Of a DNA stretch of 8,500 bases, positions 1 to 6,559 are shown one piece after another. This stretch comes from a bacterium (GTDB lineage: Bacteria > Planctomycetota > J058 > JACQDU01). The DNA lies in assembly GCA_016200955.1 (NCBI GenBank), contig JACQDU010000377.1, positions 1 to 8,500 of the forward strand, in the 5' to 3' direction. Position 1 is the stretch's first letter. The number at the start of each line of letters is the position of its first letter. Position numbers and translations under genes: made by a program. The notes beneath the pieces were generated by a model. It saw only the letters and a program-made list of their open reading frames with translations, was not told the origin of the DNA and did not search any database.

Positions 1-273
1 CTGGAGCGTCTCCGGGCCGACACCGTGAAGCTCGGCGCGGAAGACGTCTTCCGGTGCCCCTGCTCCGGCGACGACTTCTCCTACGAAGGCTTCCCGAAGC
101 AGATGACGTCGAACTCCGGGTCGCAGCTCGTGCTCGCCTGGGACAAGCAGCCGCACCCGGACGGAAGGCGGAACGTCGTGACCGTGGACGGCCACGTGAG
201 CCAGGTCGACGAGGCCTCTTTCAGGAAGTGGCTCGAGGAGTCGGGCGTCTCGCCTCCGCCACGACCTCGGTGA
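1..273 (+). CDS. C-terminal part of an H-X9-DG-type prepilin-like protein (5' end outside window)
   Basis: The frame is open from the first base and ends at TGA 271-273, so only the last 90 residues are present. Near residues 18-28 a short CPC...SY stretch resembles the 'CP....SY' region seen late in pilin-like proteins. It is followed by LVLAWDKQPH and then NVVTVDGHV. This matches the tail of the prepilin-type processing-associated H-X9-DG family (pseudopilin-like proteins with an N-terminal methylation helix, common in Planctomycetota and Verrucomicrobiota). Here the spacing is H52-X10-D63-G64, one residue longer than the classic motif. A helix (EASFRKWLEE) and a short proline-rich end follow. 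The diagnostic N-terminal prepilin cleavage site lies outside the window, so the family call rests on the C-terminal motif alone. By family, a secreted or membrane-anchored pilin-like role would be expected. Confidence 0.6.
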   Translation: MERLRADTVKLGAEDVFRCPCSGDDFSYEGFPKQMTSNSGSQLVLAWDKQPHPDGRRNVVTVDGHVSQVDEASFRKWLEESGVSPPPRPR

Positions 274-330
274 GCGCCAAATGAAAGGGCGCGATCCAGC
301 ACGGTCTCCCGTCCCGACCCCGCGAGAGAA

Positions 331-360
331 CACAGAGGCGCAACGGCGCGAAGGCGCGAA
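331..360. repeat. Short-period GGCGC intergenic repeat between convergent genes
   Basis: Three consecutive 8-bp units begin with GGCGC at 337, 345 and 353 (GGCGCAAC, GGCGCGAA, GGCGCGAA), preceded by ACACAGA and followed by a GAAGAAAGAAG run. The composition (CACAGAGGCGCAA...) resembles the short-period intergenic repeats found in many environmental bacterial genomes. It occupies most of the 115-bp gap between the pilin-like gene and the enoyl-CoA hydratase gene, whose 3' ends face each other. No clear hairpin terminator is visible in this gap. Confidence 0.5.
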
Positions 361-388
361 GAACGTCCCGAAGAAAGAAGCTCGGTGT

Positions 389-1198
389 CTAGCGGCCCTT
401 GAACTCCGCGGGCCTCTTCTGGACGAAGGCCGAGATCCCCTCCATGAAGTCCTCCGTGACGGCCGAGCGAGCGATCGCTTGCCTCTCCTTCTCCATCTGC
501 GACTCGAGCCCCTCCCGGAGAGAGTCGACGACGCACGCCTTCGCGAGGCCGAAAGCGACCGTCGGCCCCTTCGCGAGCCGGAGCGCCAGGGCCCTCGCCT
601 CTCTCGCGAGCTCGTCTTGGCTCGCGAAGACGCGCGTGACGACCCCGAGCCTCGCGGCTTCGTCCGCCGTCAGCGTCTCTCCCAGGAAGAAGAGCTCGAG
701 CGCGCGCTTCTCTCCCACGAGGCGCGTGAGGAAGTACGTCGTCGCGCCGTCCGGCGCCAGGCCGATCTGCGTGTAAGCGAGCGTGAACGTCGCGTCTCGC
801 GCGGCCCACACGATATCGGCGGCGAGCGCGAGACCGACGCCGGCTCCCGCGGCCGGGCCGTTCACGGCCGCGACGACGGGCTTGGGAGTCCTCCTGAGCT
901 CCGCGACCGCCGCGTGGAGACGCGTCGCTCCCGAGCGGAAGAGCGCTCCCACCGGCTCGTCGATGCCGGCGATCGCTCGCTCCATCATGAACTTCACGTC
1001 CGCCCCGGCGCAGAAGCCGCGGCCTTCTCCCGTGAGGAGGATCGCCCGCACGGAGTCGTCGGCGGCCGCTCGCGCGCAGGCGCGGGCGAGCTCATCGAGC
1101 GCCACGTCGTCGAGCGCGTTCAGCCTCTCGGGGCGCGCGAACGTGATCGTCGCGACGCCCTCCTCCGCGGACCACCGGAAGCGCGTGAAGTCGGCCAC
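389..1198 (-). CDS. Enoyl-CoA hydratase/isomerase family protein (crotonase fold, PaaG-like)
   Basis: A 269-residue protein, the usual length for a single-domain crotonase. Both oxyanion-hole segments are visible: GFCAGAD at 61-67 and NGPAAGAG at 113-120. The N-terminal ARPERLNALD is the typical first beta-strand/loop, and the C-terminal end (EGISAFVQKRPAEFKG) is also typical. D150 in GLAPDGATTYFL sits where PaaG-type isomerases carry their catalytic aspartate, while the hydratase glutamate pair is not obvious. An isomerase or a ring/double-bond-shifting activity on an acyl-CoA therefore seems more likely than classical hydration; that part is inference. It starts at GTG 1196-1198, with an AAGGAG Shine-Dalgarno (complement of 1207-1212) 8 nt upstream. 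The stop codon of the peptidase gene upstream lies 15 bp away, so the two are probably cotranscribed. Cytoplasmic; the substrate cannot be deduced. Confidence 0.93.
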   Translation of the reverse strand: MADFTRFRWSAEEGVATITFARPERLNALDDVALDELARACARAAADDSVRAILLTGEGRGFCAGADVKFMMERAIAGIDEPVGALFRSGATRLHAAVAELRRTPKPVVAAVNGPAAGAGVGLALAADIVWAARDATFTLAYTQIGLAPDGATTYFLTRLVGEKRALELFFLGETLTADEAARLGVVTRVFASQDELAREARALALRLAKGPTVAFGLAKACVVDSLREGLESQMEKERQAIARSAVTEDFMEGISAFVQKRPAEFKGR

Positions 1199-1206
1199 TC
1201 TCCGCT

Positions 1207-1212
1207 CTCCTT
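1207..1212 (-). promoter_or_regulatory. Ribosome binding site of the enoyl-CoA hydratase gene
   Basis: Reading AAGGAG on the minus strand, 8 nt before the GTG at 1198. It lies just upstream of the start, within the 15-bp junction after the peptidase stop codon (1214-1216). It supports the GTG start and a two-gene transcript. Confidence 0.65.
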
Positions 1213-1213
1213 C

Positions 1214-4111
1214 TCAGATCTCCTCGGCGCAGGCGCAGTCCGCGACGGCCTCGATCGCGATCGCGGCGAGCGCCGCGCCGTAGTCGAGGTCGATCATCGC
1301 CATGGTGTCCTTCGTGTCGTGGTAGCCCTCGCGGCTGATGTCGTAGTTCTCCATGAAGAGGACGACGGGGATCCCCACGTCGGAGAAGATCACGCCGTCC
1401 GTGTTGTAGATCGAGCTCCGCGGGTGCCAGCGCGGCCGGACCTCGCCGCGGAGGCGCGGGTGCTGGGCGACCTCGGGCGTCGCGCTCGCGTCCGGGACGC
1501 GCCTTCCGTGGCGGCCGCGCCTCTCGGGGGCGCGGTTCCAGACGGGGACGGAGCGGTTCCACCGCTCGTTCGCCACGTGAGCCCTGAGAGCGAGCCGGGC
1601 CGAGCCCCTCCCCTCGCCGGGGGCGATCTGGAAGACGTTCCGGTCGCGGTCGTTGTCGTGCGCGATCATGTCGAGCACGAAGGCCCCTCGCACGCGCGAG
1701 CGCGAGAGGTCGATCGAGCGCCCGTCCTTGCCCGCGAGCGCGAGGTTCCTCTCGAGGAGCCTCTGGGCGAGGGCGCGAGCTCCGAGGCAGTCGGCCGGGA
1801 ACTCCTCACCCGTCAGGTGGACGAGCCAGACGTCGCGCGCGAGGGCGCCCTTCTTCGAGAGCTCGAGGAGGATCGGCGCCGCGAGCATGAGGGCCGCGGT
1901 CGCCGAGTGGTTGTCGTCGGCTCCCTGCGCGGAGGCGCGGAGCCTGTCTCCTCCGCGAGAGGGCTCGTAGAGGTCCTCCATGTAAGCCGTGTCGTAGTGA
2001 TCTCCCATGATGATCGCCTCGGCGCGATTCCTCCCGGGGATCACGCAGAAGACGTTCCGCTCGCTCGCCTCGCCGCTCTGGTTCCTCGCCCAGCCCTGGG
2101 ACCAGGGGAACTCCCAGCCCGTCTCCCAGCGGAAGACGTGATAGGCGGCGACGGCGCGGTCGCTCATGCCGTGCGCGCCGATCGTCTCTTCGTAATGACG
2201 CCGCAGGAAGTCGGAGAGACGGTCGAGGTCCCGCGCGGGAGCCGGGGAGCGGCCCGCTCCTCGCGCGCCTCCGGTGCGGCCCTGGTTCACGCGGATCGAG
2301 TCGGCGTTGTCCTTCTCCCGGAAATCGCCGCACGAGAGGGCCGCGATCGTCTTCCAGTAACTCTCCTCGAACGCGCGCGTCGCGGTCTCGTGGAACGTGA
2401 GCGAGCGAGGGACGCCCCGGTGGAAGCCGAGCCCCTCCCCGGGACGCACGAGCCTCCGCAGGTCCTTCGAGACGGCGCGCGCGCGCTCGGGATCGCTCGA
2501 GTGGTGGGGGAGCCTCGCGAGCCAGCGCCCGAGCTTCTCCTCCTTCGGGATCGTGAGGAGCCTGCGGGCGAACGACGGGAGGAGAGGAGAGCCCAGGAGC
2601 TCGCGCCACTCGAGGAGCTTCCTCACGTTCGACGCCGTCGTGAAACGCCGCTGACCCGGGTCGCGGTCGAAGATCGTCGCGGCCTCGCGCCAGAGCGGAC
2701 GGTCCTCGATCACGGGCCGGAAGACGATCGGCTCGGCGCCCGCGCGCTCCGCGCTCAGGTAGCCGAGCGGCGCCCGCTCGAGGAGGACGACGCCGCTCGG
2801 AGAGAGCTTCGCCACGAGCGGCCGGTGCCAGAAGACGGACCGCTCGCCGGCCTGCATGGGAGGGAAGAAGAAGCGGAAGCCGAAGTGCCCGCCCCGGAGG
2901 ACGGTCGCCTTCGCCCGCTCGAGCTCCTCGCGCGACGCTCGCGGGCCGTCGAGGAGAGCGCGGTGCTTGTCGGTCCAGACCTGCGCGTTCCGCGCCATCG
3001 GCTTCCCGTAGAGCCCGAGGTCGTCGGGCGAGCAAGAGAAGAGCGCCGTGACGGCGTGCGTGTGCGCGGACTCGTCCTCCTGCGGCAGCTCGTGGCGCTC
3101 GGCGTCGAGGAGGACGCGCTGCCAGCGGTGCGTCCGCTCGATCCGGCGGAGCGGGCGCGGGCCGGGCGCCGCGGGGCCCGCGTGCTCGTGGTTCTTCTCC
3201 GCGAGCCAGCCGGACTGCGGGATCCTCACGTGGTAAGCGTTCTCGCAGTGATGGAAGAGCTGGAGGAGAGGCACGTGAGTCGCGAGAGGGAGCTCCCGCG
3301 CGAGCTCCCCGTAGCTCCTCCCGTTCCAGAAGACGAGGCTCTCGGGGCAAGGGAGCAGCCGGAGCTTCCGCTCGAGGTAAGAACGCTGGAGCTCGAGCGG
3401 GAGCCGCTCGAAGGGCCGGAACGTCACGAGCGCGCGCACGGCGTCCCGGGGCTCGCTCGGCTGGAGCACGAGCGCTCGCGCGAAGTCGGGGATGGGCTCG
3501 TCGGCCCAGGCCGGGAAGTCCGGGTCGTCTCCGATCGGGAGCACGCGCGCTCCAGCGCGCCGGGCCTCCTCGATCGAGGCCACGGGAGCTCCTTGCCCGA
3601 ACGCCAGGAACCGCAGGAAGTCTTCCGCGCACTTCTCGCCCTCGAAGCTCCTCCAGAAAGGCCGAGCGGGCCCGTCGTGGCTCGAGCCGAAGAGCGTCCA
3701 GCGGACGCGCCCCTTGTCGTCCTGCGTGCGCGAGAGCGCGAGCGGCAGCGCGATCACGTGAGCCTCGTGCTCGAGCTTCGCCGCGTGCTCGGCCAGGTTC
3801 CGGGGCCAGGCCGGGTTCTCTCTCATGAAGGAGTGCGAGAGGTGATGCGAGGTGCCCTGGGCGAGCTTCAGGAGCTCCGCGATCACGTGAGTCGCGATCT
3901 TCGAGAGCGCCGGCTCGAGCTCGCGCCGCTCCTCCTGCTCGGAGACGCGCCACGCGAGGTCTCCCTCGCCGCGCACGAACGGATCGACGTCGCCCGTGGG
4001 CTTCACGCCGACATGCGGCGCCGGCATGAGCTCCGAGTAAGCCGCGATCGGGCACGCGCGACCGCGCGCCGCTTCCGCTTCCTCGAGCAAGAGAGACCAG
4101 CCTCGCGCCAC
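1214..4111 (-). CDS. M28 family zinc peptidase with a ~600-residue N-terminal region of unknown function
   Basis: A 965-residue protein. The C-terminal third is an M28 (aminopeptidase Y/bacterial leucyl aminopeptidase-like) domain with every expected metal and catalytic residue: H705 and D707 in GDHYDT, the bridging D732 in GADDN, E769-E770 in LTGEE (catalytic base plus ligand), an aspartate in LDMIAHD (D814 or D819), and H931 in GYHDTKDT. It should be a two-zinc exopeptidase. Residues 1 to about 640 match no family I recognise. They contain several histidine clusters (89-93, 287-294, 308-310, 350-352) and an aromatic stretch near 410-430. No signal peptide or transmembrane segment is evident at the chosen start, so a cytoplasmic location is inferred, unusual for M28 enzymes. 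I chose GTG 4109-4111 because GAGGAG lies 5 nt upstream (4117-4122). The open frame continues much further, but only through repeat sequence and antisense to copA. The enoyl-CoA hydratase gene follows 15 bp downstream. Confidence 0.88.
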   Translation of the reverse strand: MARGWSLLLEEAEAARGRACPIAAYSELMPAPHVGVKPTGDVDPFVRGEGDLAWRVSEQEERRELEPALSKIATHVIAELLKLAQGTSHHLSHSFMRENPAWPRNLAEHAAKLEHEAHVIALPLALSRTQDDKGRVRWTLFGSSHDGPARPFWRSFEGEKCAEDFLRFLAFGQGAPVASIEEARRAGARVLPIGDDPDFPAWADEPIPDFARALVLQPSEPRDAVRALVTFRPFERLPLELQRSYLERKLRLLPCPESLVFWNGRSYGELARELPLATHVPLLQLFHHCENAYHVRIPQSGWLAEKNHEHAGPAAPGPRPLRRIERTHRWQRVLLDAERHELPQEDESAHTHAVTALFSCSPDDLGLYGKPMARNAQVWTDKHRALLDGPRASREELERAKATVLRGGHFGFRFFFPPMQAGERSVFWHRPLVAKLSPSGVVLLERAPLGYLSAERAGAEPIVFRPVIEDRPLWREAATIFDRDPGQRRFTTASNVRKLLEWRELLGSPLLPSFARRLLTIPKEEKLGRWLARLPHHSSDPERARAVSKDLRRLVRPGEGLGFHRGVPRSLTFHETATRAFEESYWKTIAALSCGDFREKDNADSIRVNQGRTGGARGAGRSPAPARDLDRLSDFLRRHYEETIGAHGMSDRAVAAYHVFRWETGWEFPWSQGWARNQSGEASERNVFCVIPGRNRAEAIIMGDHYDTAYMEDLYEPSRGGDRLRASAQGADDNHSATAALMLAAPILLELSKKGALARDVWLVHLTGEEFPADCLGARALAQRLLERNLALAGKDGRSIDLSRSRVRGAFVLDMIAHDNDRDRNVFQIAPGEGRGSARLALRAHVANERWNRSVPVWNRAPERRGRHGRRVPDASATPEVAQHPRLRGEVRPRWHPRSSIYNTDGVIFSDVGIPVVLFMENYDISREGYHDTKDTMAMIDLDYGAALAAIAIEAVADCACAEEI

Positions 4112-4116
4112 GCTCG

Positions 4117-4122
4117 CTCCTC
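4117..4122 (-). promoter_or_regulatory. Ribosome binding site deciding the GTG start of the M28 peptidase gene
   Basis: GAGGAG on the minus strand, separated by 5 nt from the GTG at 4111. The frame has no upstream stop until beyond 6100, so this site is the main reason for placing the start here. Supporting this, protein-like sequence begins here and low-complexity repeat sequence lies upstream. Confidence 0.6.
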
Positions 4123-4198
4123 GGCCGGATTCTAATCCCTCCGATCGCCCCGAGCGTAGCGGCTCGTCGCGGGGGGATGTACGGGAAGAAGAAGTAAG

Positions 4199-4255
4199 CA
4201 CCGAACGCACCGAAGACACCGATTCGCCGTTTCGGTGCGCTCGGTGCATTCGGTG
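4199..4255. repeat. Symmetric 9-bp-period repeat forming a long hairpin (CACCGA x3 / TCGGTG x3)
   Basis: CACCGA occurs at 4199, 4208 and 4217, and its complement TCGGTG at 4232, 4241 and 4250, all at exact 9-bp spacing. The two 24-base arms pair at 20 of 24 positions around a 9-nt loop (4223-4231). The element sits 72 bp before the copA start and 87 bp before the peptidase start, so it would lie in or near the 5' leader of one or both transcripts. It resembles mobile intergenic repeat families of environmental bacteria, but a regulatory role cannot be read from sequence. Confidence 0.8.
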
Positions 4256-4327
4256 GTTTCTCTCTCGTCGTCTCCGTGCTCCGGTCTCGGGCGAGGACCT
4301 CCGCGAACGGTGTGGGAGAATTGCCAC

Positions 4328-6550
4328 GTGGAGCAAGCCCGGGAGCAGGAGCTCGCATTCGAGATCGAGGGCATGCGCTGCGCGGCCTGCGTCGGGAACG
4401 TCGAGCGCGCGCTCGCTCGCGTGCCGGGCGTTCGAGCGGCGAACGTGAACCTCACGCTCAAGCGCGCGGTCGTGAAGGCCGAGCCCGGAGGAGCCGACCC
4501 CGAGGCGATCGCCGCCGCCGTGCGCGAGGCGGGATACGGCGCGAAGCCTCTCGTCGTCCTGGACCTGGCGCGCGCGCTCGAGGACGACGAGGGAGAAGCG
4601 CGCCGGGAGAAGATCGAGCTCGCCCTCGCCGCGCTCTGCGCGATCCCGGTCCTCGTGCTCGACCACGTCCTCCACGCGCACTCGAGCGCGGCGCTCGGAG
4701 CGGAGGCGGTGCTCGCGACGCTCACGGTCGCTCTCGCGGGACGGCCGTTCCTCGCGGGCGCGGCGCGGGCGCTCCGGCACGCGAGCGCGAACATGGACGT
4801 GCTCGTCGCCGCGGGAGTCGTCACGGCGCTCGGGTGGAGCTGGCTCGCTCTCCTCTCTCCGGGCTTCCACGTCGCCGACCTGAGCTTCGAGGCCGCGGCT
4901 CTCCTCGTGGTCTTCGTGAGGACGGGGAAGTGGCTCGAGGGTCAGGCGCGCTCGCGCGCGCGATCGGCTCTCCGCGCTCTCCTCGGGCGAGAAGCCACGA
5001 CGGCTCTCGTGCGAGACGCGAGCGGGGCCACGAGAGAAGTCGCGCGCGGCGAGCTCAAGCCCGGCGACGAGATCGTCGTCCGCACCGGCGAGACGGCGGC
5101 CGCCGACGGCACGATCCTCGAGGGAAGCTCGGCCTTCGACGAGAGCTTTCTCACCGGAGAGTCGATCCCGCGAGAGCGCCCCCCGGGCGACCTCGTGCCC
5201 GGAGGCGCCGTGAACGTCTCCCGCGTCGTCGTCCTGCGAGCGACTCGCACCGGAGAGGAGACGGCGCTCCGCCGGGTCGCACGGCTCGTGCTCGACGCTC
5301 AGGCGAACAAGGCTCCGATCCAGCGATTCGCCGACGCCGTCGCGCGGGTCTTCGTGCCCGCGGTGATCGCGCTCGCGCTCGCGACGGGGCTCGGGTGGCT
5401 CGCTTACGGCGAGACGGGCCCCGTGGCGCTCGCGCGGGCGGTCGCCGTGCTCGTCGTGGCGTGTCCGTGCGCGCTCGGGCTCGCGACTCCGATCGCCGTG
5501 CTGGTGGGCTCGGGCGCCGGGCTCCGGCTCGGGATCCTCGTCCGGAGCGCTCCCGCGCTCGAGTCGCTCGGGCGCGTGAGGAAGGTGCTCTTCGACAAGA
5601 CCGGGACGCTCACGCGAGGGAAGCCCGTCGTCATCGAGGCCAGCGGTCGCGACGAGGCGAGCCTCGCGCTCGGTCTCTCCGTGCTCCTCTCGCTCGAGGA
5701 ACGCTCGACTCACCCCCTCGCGCGAGCGCTCGTCCTCCACGCGCGCTCCGCGCGGAAGGACGGCTCGCCCGAGCTCTCCTCTCTCGACCACGAGGAGCTC
5801 GCGGGCTCGGGCGTGCGAGCCACGATCGACGGGAAGGAAGCTCTCGTCGGAAAGCGCGAGCTCTTCTCGCAGAGAAACGTCTCGATCCCCGAGAGCCTCG
5901 ACCTCCGGGCGAGCGAGCTCGAGAGCGAAGGCGCCACGGTCGTCCACGTGTCGCTCGGCGGAGAGGCTCTCGCGCTCGCCGCTCTCCGGGACGAGCCCCG
6001 CCCGGAGGCGCGCGAGGCGATCGAGCGCCTGCGCGCGCTCGGCGTGAGGACGGCCGTCCTCTCGGGCGACCGGGAGCCCGCCGTGGCCGCGATCGCGCGG
6101 GCTCTCGGGATCGACCAAGTCCGCGCCGGCCTCTCACCCGAGGAGAAGCTCGGGGCCGTCGCTCACGAGAAGGCGCGCTCGCCCGAGGGAGAGCTCGTCG
6201 CGATGGTCGGCGACGGGATCAACGACGCTCCCGCCCTCGCGCGAGCGGACGTAGGGATCGCTCTCGGCGGCGGCACGGACGTGGCGAAGGAAGCCGGCGA
6301 CGTCGTCCTCACGCGAGACGACCTTCTCGACGTCCCGCGCTCGCTCGAGCTGGGGCGAGCGACGCTCGCGAAGGTCCGACAGAACCTCTTCCTGGCCGTC
6401 GTCTACAACCTCGTCGGTTTGCCCCTGGCGGCGGGCCTCCTGCGCCGCTTCGGGCTCGAGCTCGGTCCCGCGTTCGCCGGGCTCGCCATGTCGCTCTCGA
6501 GCGCGAGCGTCGTCGTGAACGCGCTGCGTCTCTCCCGCTTCGGGAAGTAG
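4328..6550 (+). CDS. copA: Copper-transporting P1B-type ATPase (CopA-like)
   Basis: A 740-residue heavy-metal ATPase that should export Cu(I) across the inner membrane using ATP. A single N-terminal heavy-metal-associated domain (about 9-72) carries the copper-binding GMRCAAC (C18, C21). Membrane helices are apparent near 97-117, 120-140, 155-175, 184-200, 338-360, 366-395, 686-703 and 714-733. The A-domain TGES is at 276-279, the transmembrane CPC at 379-381, the phosphorylated D423 in DKTGT, the nucleotide-binding HP at 462-463, and the GDGIND hinge at 628-633. YN at 693-694 and MSLSS at 721-725 are the helix-7 and helix-8 signatures of the Cu(I) subgroup, arguing against Zn/Cd or Co specificity. 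GTG 4328 was preferred because GGGAG precedes it by 9 nt and the HMA domain begins promptly. An in-frame GTG at 4310 is the alternative. No copper regulator, CopZ chaperone or oxidase is adjacent. The methyltransferase gene follows immediately. Confidence 0.96.
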   Translation: MEQAREQELAFEIEGMRCAACVGNVERALARVPGVRAANVNLTLKRAVVKAEPGGADPEAIAAAVREAGYGAKPLVVLDLARALEDDEGEARREKIELALAALCAIPVLVLDHVLHAHSSAALGAEAVLATLTVALAGRPFLAGAARALRHASANMDVLVAAGVVTALGWSWLALLSPGFHVADLSFEAAALLVVFVRTGKWLEGQARSRARSALRALLGREATTALVRDASGATREVARGELKPGDEIVVRTGETAAADGTILEGSSAFDESFLTGESIPRERPPGDLVPGGAVNVSRVVVLRATRTGEETALRRVARLVLDAQANKAPIQRFADAVARVFVPAVIALALATGLGWLAYGETGPVALARAVAVLVVACPCALGLATPIAVLVGSGAGLRLGILVRSAPALESLGRVRKVLFDKTGTLTRGKPVVIEASGRDEASLALGLSVLLSLEERSTHPLARALVLHARSARKDGSPELSSLDHEELAGSGVRATIDGKEALVGKRELFSQRNVSIPESLDLRASELESEGATVVHVSLGGEALALAALRDEPRPEAREAIERLRALGVRTAVLSGDREPAVAAIARALGIDQVRAGLSPEEKLGAVAHEKARSPEGELVAMVGDGINDAPALARADVGIALGGGTDVAKEAGDVVLTRDDLLDVPRSLELGRATLAKVRQNLFLAVVYNLVGLPLAAGLLRRFGLELGPAFAGLAMSLSSASVVVNALRLSRFGK

Positions 6551-6553
6551 GAG
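6549..6553 (+). promoter_or_regulatory. Ribosome binding site of the methyltransferase gene, overlapping the copA stop codon
   Basis: AGGAG shares two bases with the copA TAG (6548-6550) and stands 6 nt before the ATG at 6560. Ribosomes finishing copA would be positioned at this site, which suggests translational coupling. The following TCCTCC can pair weakly with the motif. Confidence 0.7.
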
Positions 6554-6559
6554 TCCTCC

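Larger units (their letters stand above)
4112..4327. other. Divergent intergenic region between the M28 peptidase gene and copA
   Basis: These 216 bp separate two divergently transcribed genes and must carry promoters for both. I could not identify convincing -35/-10 boxes or a recognisable CueR, CsoR or CopY operator. The central part is the palindromic repeat at 4199-4255. A GGGAG at 4314-4318, 9 nt before the copA GTG, is the likely Shine-Dalgarno for copA. Confidence 0.6.

Noticed and set aside
1440..1640. Possible frameshift in the Arg-rich part of the M28 domain (residues about 835-900)
   Set aside because: Composition is unusual, but the frame stays the same before and after, and the final zinc histidine motif is in frame, so a frameshift is not needed.
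281..4135. A 1284-codon open frame on the plus strand
   Set aside because: It lies opposite the M28 and crotonase genes, has an Arg/Glu/Pro/Val-biased composition without any domain, and results from codon bias in GC-rich DNA.
4291..4304. GCGAGGACCTCCGC as an operator for copA
   Set aside because: Only a short imperfect dyad, not matching a known copper-regulator site, and such dyads are common at this GC content.
4235..4327. An upstream ATG start for copA at 4235
   Set aside because: It lies inside the repeat hairpin, the added residues are not protein-like, and GTG 4328 has a suitable ribosome binding site and places the HMA domain at the N-terminus.
4112..6118. Upstream extension of the M28 frame to a 1634-residue protein
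   Set aside because: The extra part is antisense to copA and runs through the palindromic repeat; its composition is low-complexity and a good ribosome binding site exists at 4117-4122.
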